6,845 nucleotides of DNA from Oscillospiraceae bacterium (GTDB taxonomy: Bacteria; Bacillota_A; Clostridia; Oscillospirales; Ruminococcaceae). The notes beneath the pieces were generated by a model. That model was not told where the DNA came from and ran no database searches. It worked only from the letters and a program-made list of their open reading frames with translations. The stretch is from assembly GCA_017848205.1 (NCBI GenBank), contig JAGDDO010000127.1:1-6845 (forward strand). Reading direction: 5' to 3'. A program made the position numbers and the translations under genes. Below, one piece after another: positions 5,715 through 6,845 of the stretch. Position 1 is the stretch's first letter; each line of letters starts with the position of its first letter.

Positions 5715-6572
5715 TTAAATATTATCGATCTCCTGCAGTTTTTCTGCAAGCTTTTCATAATCCGTTGTGTCTTCTGTTTTGAATGAATGTGCCTTGTCCG
5801 GGAACTCACCTGACTGCATTTCAGCAATATATGCCGCAAAAGCAGCTTTCATATCAGCACCTACATCTGCAAATTTCTTTGCAAACTTAGGGGTGAAATC
5901 CGGGAACATACCGAGCATATCCTGATAAACGAGCACCTGTCCGTCGCATCCTGCACCGGCACCGATACCGATGGTCGGAACAGAAAGCCTTTTGGTGATA
6001 TATTCTGCAAGCTTTGCAGGTACACATTCAAGGGTTACCATGCTGGCACCTGCCTTTTCGACTGCAAGTGCATCTTTTATAAGTTTCAGGGCAGCAGCTT
6101 CATCCTTGCCCTGAAGTTTGAATCCGCCGAACATATTGACCGACTGAGGAGTCATGCCGAGATGAGCAACTACAGGTATTGACGCTTCTGTAATGGCTTT
6201 TATCTGCGGGCAGACAGACTCTCCGCCTTCAAGCTTTACAGCATTGGCACGGCCTTCCTTCATGAGTCTGCCGGCATTCATTACAGCATCATAAACCGAT
6301 GCCTGATATGACATGAACGGCATGTCGGCAACTATAAATGCATTTTTAGCACCTCTTGCGACTGCAGCAGTATGATGGATCATATCCTCCATAGTAACTG
6401 AAATTGTGTCTTCGTAACCGAGAATAGTCATTCCAAGTGAATCGCCTATAAGGATCGAATTGATCCCGGCTTCATCCATAAGCTTTGCAGTGGAATAGTC
6501 ATATGCTGTGAGCATGGAGATCTTAACGCCGTTTTTCTTCTGCTCCTTAAGTGTCGCGATAGTATTCTTCAT
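5715..6572 (-). CDS. panB: 3-methyl-2-oxobutanoate hydroxymethyltransferase (ketopantoate hydroxymethyltransferase)
   Basis: First committed step of pantothenate synthesis: transfers a hydroxymethyl group from methylenetetrahydrofolate to 2-oxoisovalerate, giving ketopantoate. The 285-aa protein has the TIM-barrel signatures LTAYDY (21-26), IGDSLGM (42-48) with metal ligand Asp44, ADMPF (82-86) with metal ligand Asp83, KLEGG (113-117) with Glu115, [12 protein letters not shown] (133-144), LECVP (181-185) with the catalytic Glu182, and IGIGAG (201-206). The ATG at 6572 has AAGGAG 11 bases upstream. It is the first gene of panB-panC-panD-coaBC and has a strong promoter of its own. It normally forms a decamer in the cytoplasm, known from the family. 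Ketopantoate reductase, needed for the next step, is not in the window. Confidence 0.97.
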   Translation of the reverse strand: MKNTIATLKEQKKNGVKISMLTAYDYSTAKLMDEAGINSILIGDSLGMTILGYEDTISVTMEDMIHHTAAVARGAKNAFIVADMPFMSYQASVYDAVMNAGRLMKEGRANAVKLEGGESVCPQIKAITEASIPVVAHLGMTPQSVNMFGGFKLQGKDEAAALKLIKDALAVEKAGASMVTLECVPAKLAEYITKRLSVPTIGIGAGAGCDGQVLVYQDMLGMFPDFTPKFAKKFADVGADMKAAFAAYIAEMQSGEFPDKAHSFKTEDTTDYEKLAEKLQEIDNI

Positions 6573-6670
6573 TTTATTAAAGTCTCCTTACCAATTAATA
6601 AAGTAAATGAATAATTATTTTTCGTTTACTTTTATGAGTTATCCCTTAACGGGAACTGCTGTAATGCACA
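6573..6670 (-). promoter_or_regulatory. Structured 5' leader of the pan operon
   Basis: The predicted transcript leader is about 98 nt. Near its 5' end AGTT-CCC-GTTAA-GGG-AT-AACT forms a stem-loop (6657-6637) with a 2-base bulge. Further on AAAGTAAA (6632-6625) pairs with TTTACTTT (6607-6600) around an AT-rich 17-base loop. The ribosome site AAGGAG follows. A conserved RNA called the pan motif is known upstream of panB/panC/panD in some Firmicutes, and this leader stands in the same place; whether it is a member cannot be decided by eye. Confidence 0.35.
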
Positions 6671-6676
6671 ACTTTA

Positions 6677-6705
6677 AGTATAGCACAGTACAGTAAAAAA
6701 GTCAA
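6677..6705 (-). promoter_or_regulatory. Sigma-A promoter of the panB-panC-panD-coaBC operon
   Basis: On the minus strand TTGACT (6705-6700), a 17-bp spacer and TATACT (6682-6677) preceded by TGC, an extended -10. Transcription should start near 6670. It begins 10 bases after the stop codon of the upstream unidentified gene. Near-consensus boxes suggest strong default expression. Confidence 0.85.
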
Positions 6706-6714
6706 AGAAACCTA

Positions 6715-6845
6715 TTACCGGTTATCAATTTTTTCAGGATACATATCATGGTGCAGAAGTCTGTGGAACGCAAAATTTTCCCACTTTGTGCCCGGTTTTC
6801 CGTAATTGCAGTAAGGATCGATGGATATGCCTCCGCGCGGAGTAA
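6715..6845 (-). CDS. C-terminal 42 residues of an unidentified protein (5' part outside window)
   Basis: An open frame enters at the right edge and ends at the TAA at 6717-6715. The visible 42 residues read [20 protein letters not shown] followed by [22 protein letters not shown], with a likely conserved [17 protein letters not shown] block and no membrane segment. Its composition and codons look like those of neighbouring genes, so this is very probably a real gene end. I do not recognise the family. No hairpin terminator lies between its stop and the pan promoter, so some read-through into panB is possible. Confidence 0.65.
   Translation of the reverse strand, partial: TPRGGISIDPYCNYGKPGTKWENFAFHRLLHHDMYPEKIDNR

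Overview
The window looks like ordinary chromosome from a low-to-mid GC, anaerobic, fibre-degrading Clostridia bacterium, most likely Ruminococcus or a close relative. This is inferred from the gene families (an intracellular GH3 glycosidase, a DUF4380-type protein and an AraC regulator), codon use and strong AGGAGG-type ribosome sites. No marker gene settles the species. There are no tRNA or rRNA genes, CRISPR arrays, transposases or phage genes.

Left part (1-2720), a sugar-utilisation locus. Two minus-strand genes lie 18 bases apart: a 282-aa DUF4380 / aldose-epimerase-like protein, then a GH3 beta-xylosidase/beta-glucosidase that runs off the window at base 1. Divergent from them is an AraC-family regulator with an N-terminal cupin. 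The shared intergenic region (1443-1722) holds a promoter for each side. The minus-strand promoter has a perfect TATAAT but no -35 box; a tandem AAGTAAT repeat with a 10-bp period sits there instead, as expected for an activator site. After araC come two GC-rich hairpins and a strong bidirectional terminator.

Middle (2733-3113). A small minus-strand gene encodes a 56-aa membrane protein that resembles a free-standing sortase-sorting tail. It has its own extended -10 promoter and a leader that can form two hairpins.

Right part (3114-6845), a coenzyme A precursor operon on the minus strand in the order panB, panC, panD, coaBC. PanB makes ketopantoate from 2-oxoisovalerate, PanD makes beta-alanine from aspartate, and PanC joins pantoate to beta-alanine to give pantothenate. 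CoaBC turns 4'-phosphopantothenate into 4'-phosphopantetheine. Ketopantoate reductase and pantothenate kinase are not in the window. A near-consensus sigma-A promoter (TTGACT, 17 bp, TGC-TATACT) precedes panB, followed by a ~98-nt leader with two possible stem-loops. The end of an unidentified gene occupies the last 131 bases.

No clearly new biological system is visible. The points most worth checking are the panB leader, the activator-like repeat, a 21/23 motif shared by two intergenic regions, the hairpin-rich panD-coaBC junction and the small sorting-tail-like protein.
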